Shown piece after piece: positions 62,011 through 64,000 of a stretch of 64,000 nucleotides of DNA. The notes under the pieces were generated by a model. That model saw only the letters and a program-made list of their open reading frames with translations. It did not search any database and was not told where the DNA came from. The stretch spans positions 1-64,000 of the forward strand of contig NZ_JAPUVO010000131.1 in the NCBI RefSeq assembly GCF_029255185.1, read 5' to 3'. The first letter of the stretch is position 1. Each line of letters opens with the position of its first letter. Origin of the DNA: Propionivibrio sp. Lineage in GTDB: Bacteria; Pseudomonadota; Gammaproteobacteria; Burkholderiales; Rhodocyclaceae. The position numbers and the translations under genes were made by a program.

Positions 62011-64000
62011 ATGCACGCTGATCTCGAAAAACACACCCCAATGATGCAGCAATATTTACGCATCAAGGCACAGCATCCAGGCATCCTGCTGTTTTACCGG
62101 ATGGGCGATTTCTACGAATTGTTTTTTGACGACGCCGAGAAAGCCTCCCGCCTGCTCGACATCACGCTGACCTCGCGCGGCCAGAGTGCCGGGACGCCGA
62201 TCAAGATGGCTGGCGTTCCCTATCACGCGGTTGAGCAGTACCTTGCCCGCCTGGTCAAGCTTGGCGAATCGGTGGTCATCTGCGAACAAATTGGCGACCC
62301 GGCAACCAGCAAGGGGCCGGTCGAACGCGCCGTGGCGCGCATCGTGACGCCGGGAACGCTGACCGATGCGGCGCTGCTCGACGAAAAGCGTGACATCCTG
62401 CTGATGGCCGTGGCCGTCAGCAAGCAAACTGCCGGTTTGGCCTGGCTCAATCTGGCGAGCGGCGAGTTTCGCGTCTGCGAAGTGCCGCCGGTAAAACTGG
62501 CGGCGACGCTCGATCGCATCCGCCCGGCCGAAATCGTCGTCGCTGAAAGCCTGGAACTGCCGTTCACGCCCGAGGCGGCGCTCACCCGATCGCCGGACTG
62601 GCATTTTGACAGCGAAGCGGCGACCCGCGAACTCTGCGCACATTTCCATACCGCTTCGCTCTCCGGCTTTGGCGCCGAAGGACTACGCCTGGGCGTCTCT
62701 GCGGCCGGCGCCCTGCTACGCTACGCCCAGGCGACGCAGACCAGCGCCCTGCCCCATGTTCAGGCGCTGATCGTCGAGCGTGACGGCGCATACCTCGGCC
62801 TTGATACGGCGACACGGCGCAACCTCGAACTGACCGAAACCCTGCGCGGCCAGCCGGCACCGACACTGTGCAGCCTGCTCGACACTTGCGTTACGGCGAT
62901 GGGGTCACGTTTTCTGCGCCACGCCCTACACCACCCGCTGCACGACCCGGCCATCCCGGTGGCGCGCCATGCGGCGATTGAATCCCTGCTTGACGACGGC
63001 GGCCGTCGCATGCGCGAGGTGCGCCAGGCGCTGCGTGGGTTTGCCGACATCGAACGCATCGCCGGCCGCATTGCCCTTTTCAGCGCCCGCCCGCGCGACC
63101 TGTCGAGCCTGCGCGAGAGCCTGCACCGGCTGGCCGAACTGCGCGCCGCGATGGCCGACACGCCAGCACTGTTGCTGACCGAACTGCTGGCCGAACTAGC
63201 CACGCCGTCCGCTGCACTAGACCTGCTGACCCGTTCCATCCTGCCCGAACCCCCCGCGCTGATCCGCGACGGCGGCGTGATTGCCAACGATTTTGACGCC
63301 GACCTTGACGAGCTGCGGGCGCTCAACGACAACTGCGGCGCCTTCCTGGTCGAGCTCGAAGCGCGCGAACGCGAACGCAGCGGCATTAACAACCTCAAGG
63401 TCGAGTACAACCGGGTCCACGGCTTCTATATCGAGATCACCAACGCCAACGCTGCCAGGGTGCCGGACGATTACCGCCGGAGGCAGACGTTGAAGAACGC
63501 CGAGCGCTACATCACGCCGGAGTTGAAAGCCTTCGAGGACAAGGCGCTGTCCGCTCAGGATCGTGCCCTAGCGCGCGAGAAGGTGCTCTACGAGGGCGTC
63601 CTGACGGCCTTGCAGGCCGATCTGCCGCAGTTGCAACGGATTGCCCGGGCAGTGGCGCATAGCGATCTGCTGGCCAGCTTCGCCGACGTCGCGCTGACCC
63701 GCAATTACTGTCGTCCACTGTTTTCGCCGGAGCCCGGCCTGCGCATCGAAGGTGGACGCCACCCGGTCGTCGAGGGCGAACTGGCGGGGGGCGAATCGTT
63801 CATCGCCAATGACACCTTACTCGGCGATGGTCGCCGTCTGCTGCTCATTACCGGCCCGAACATGGGCGGCAAATCGACCTATATGCGCCAGACCGCGCTG
63901 ATTGCCCTGCTCGCGCACGTCGGCAGCTTCGTCCCGGCGCAGCGCGTGGTGCTTGGCCCGCTCGACCAGATCTTCACGCGCATCGGCGCTTCCGACGATC
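62011..64000 (+). CDS. mutS: DNA mismatch repair protein MutS (3' end outside window)
   Basis: The first 663 codons of MutS, open to the window edge. The mismatch-binding domain has [20 protein letters not shown] then [14 protein letters not shown] (the F-x-E motif). The connector and lever domains follow. The clamp region has [14 protein letters not shown], and the ATPase Walker [21 protein letters not shown] is reached before the cut, with [13 protein letters not shown] at the edge. The start 62011 has the family N-terminus. Confidence 0.97.
   Translation, partial: MHADLEKHTPMMQQYLRIKAQHPGILLFYRMGDFYELFFDDAEKASRLLDITLTSRGQSAGTPIKMAGVPYHAVEQYLARLVKLGESVVICEQIGDPATSKGPVERAVARIVTPGTLTDAALLDEKRDILLMAVAVSKQTAGLAWLNLASGEFRVCEVPPVKLAATLDRIRPAEIVVAESLELPFTPEAALTRSPDWHFDSEAATRELCAHFHTASLSGFGAEGLRLGVSAAGALLRYAQATQTSALPHVQALIVERDGAYLGLDTATRRNLELTETLRGQPAPTLCSLLDTCVTAMGSRFLRHALHHPLHDPAIPVARHAAIESLLDDGGRRMREVRQALRGFADIERIAGRIALFSARPRDLSSLRESLHRLAELRAAMADTPALLLTELLAELATPSAALDLLTRSILPEPPALIRDGGVIANDFDADLDELRALNDNCGAFLVELEARERERSGINNLKVEYNRVHGFYIEITNANAARVPDDYRRRQTLKNAERYITPELKAFEDKALSAQDRALAREKVLYEGVLTALQADLPQLQRIARAVAHSDLLASFADVALTRNYCRPLFSPEPGLRIEGGRHPVVEGELAGGESFIANDTLLGDGRRLLLITGPNMGGKSTYMRQTALIALLAHVGSFVPAQRVVLGPLDQIFTRIGASDD

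Noticed and set aside
1..64000. CRISPR arrays, tRNA and rRNA genes
   Set aside because: No regularly spaced repeats and no tRNA or rRNA sequences were noticed on either strand by eye. A dedicated scan was not possible.

Overview
ORGANISM. Gene content and order (hrcA-nadK-recN, an isc operon led by iscR with cysE and trmJ/suhB next to it, a UDG-rimI-tsaB cluster, pit with its DUF47 partner) indicate a Betaproteobacterium. The density of c-di-GMP proteins suggests Rhodocyclales, but that is inference. The DNA is GC-rich except in the phage region (about 22.0-29.3 kb), which is visibly richer in A+T. No tRNA, rRNA or CRISPR array was seen.

LAYOUT. 1-310: frameshifted remnant of an RTX-type protein. 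0.4-13.4 kb: phosphate uptake (DUF47-pit), greB, a CBS-PAS-GAF-GGDEF diguanylate cyclase, htpG behind a sigma-32-like promoter, assorted housekeeping genes, and a solitary GspE/PilB ATPase. 13.5-17.1 kb: a 1180-residue multi-PAS diguanylate cyclase. 17.1-21.9 kb: hemH-hrcA facing nadK-recN. 22.0-29.3 kb: two tandem filamentous-phage (inovirus) prophages at a dif-like site. 29.6-37.5 kb: dgkA, alr, lplT, a TPM/LemA group, a family-4 UDG with rimI and tsaB, and ccdAB. 37.6-46.2 kb: a complete copper efflux locus (sensor kinase and regulator, divergent from cusF-cusC-cusB-cusA). 46.2-52.2 kb: zapE, then an HDOD / GGDEF-EAL / HDOD-GAF signalling cluster. 52.2-60.2 kb: iscR, two cysteine desulfurases, iscU, iscA, hscB, hscA, fdx, iscX, DUF2237, and cysE. 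60.3-64.0 kb: trmJ, suhB, and mutS running off the window.

MOST INTERESTING REGION. At 22029-22056 there is a 28-bp dif-like site. Its XerD arm is identical to that of E. coli. It begins a full inovirus prophage: mqsRA, intergenic hairpins, zot, minor-coat candidates, major coat, a small membrane protein, a II/X-family rep, a ssDNA-binding protein, and a divergent repressor with a three-site operator. At 27755-27782 a second hybrid att site starts another, truncated prophage with the same architecture: the conserved terminal repeat, mazEF in place of mqsRA, the same intergenic hairpins, and a 3' piece of zot. The toxin-antitoxin pair occupies the slot between zot and the attachment site that holds ctxAB in CTXphi. 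Cargo has therefore been exchanged within one phage lineage at one chromosomal dif.

REGULATORY LINKS. A strong IscR type-1-like box lies in front of iscR, a weaker one overlaps the 3' end of cysE, and a third strong one covers the cysE promoter. This suggests direct coupling of cysteine synthesis to Fe-S status. A perfect inverted repeat sits between the copper regulator and cusF. Perfect palindromes precede mqsRA, mazEF and ccdAB.
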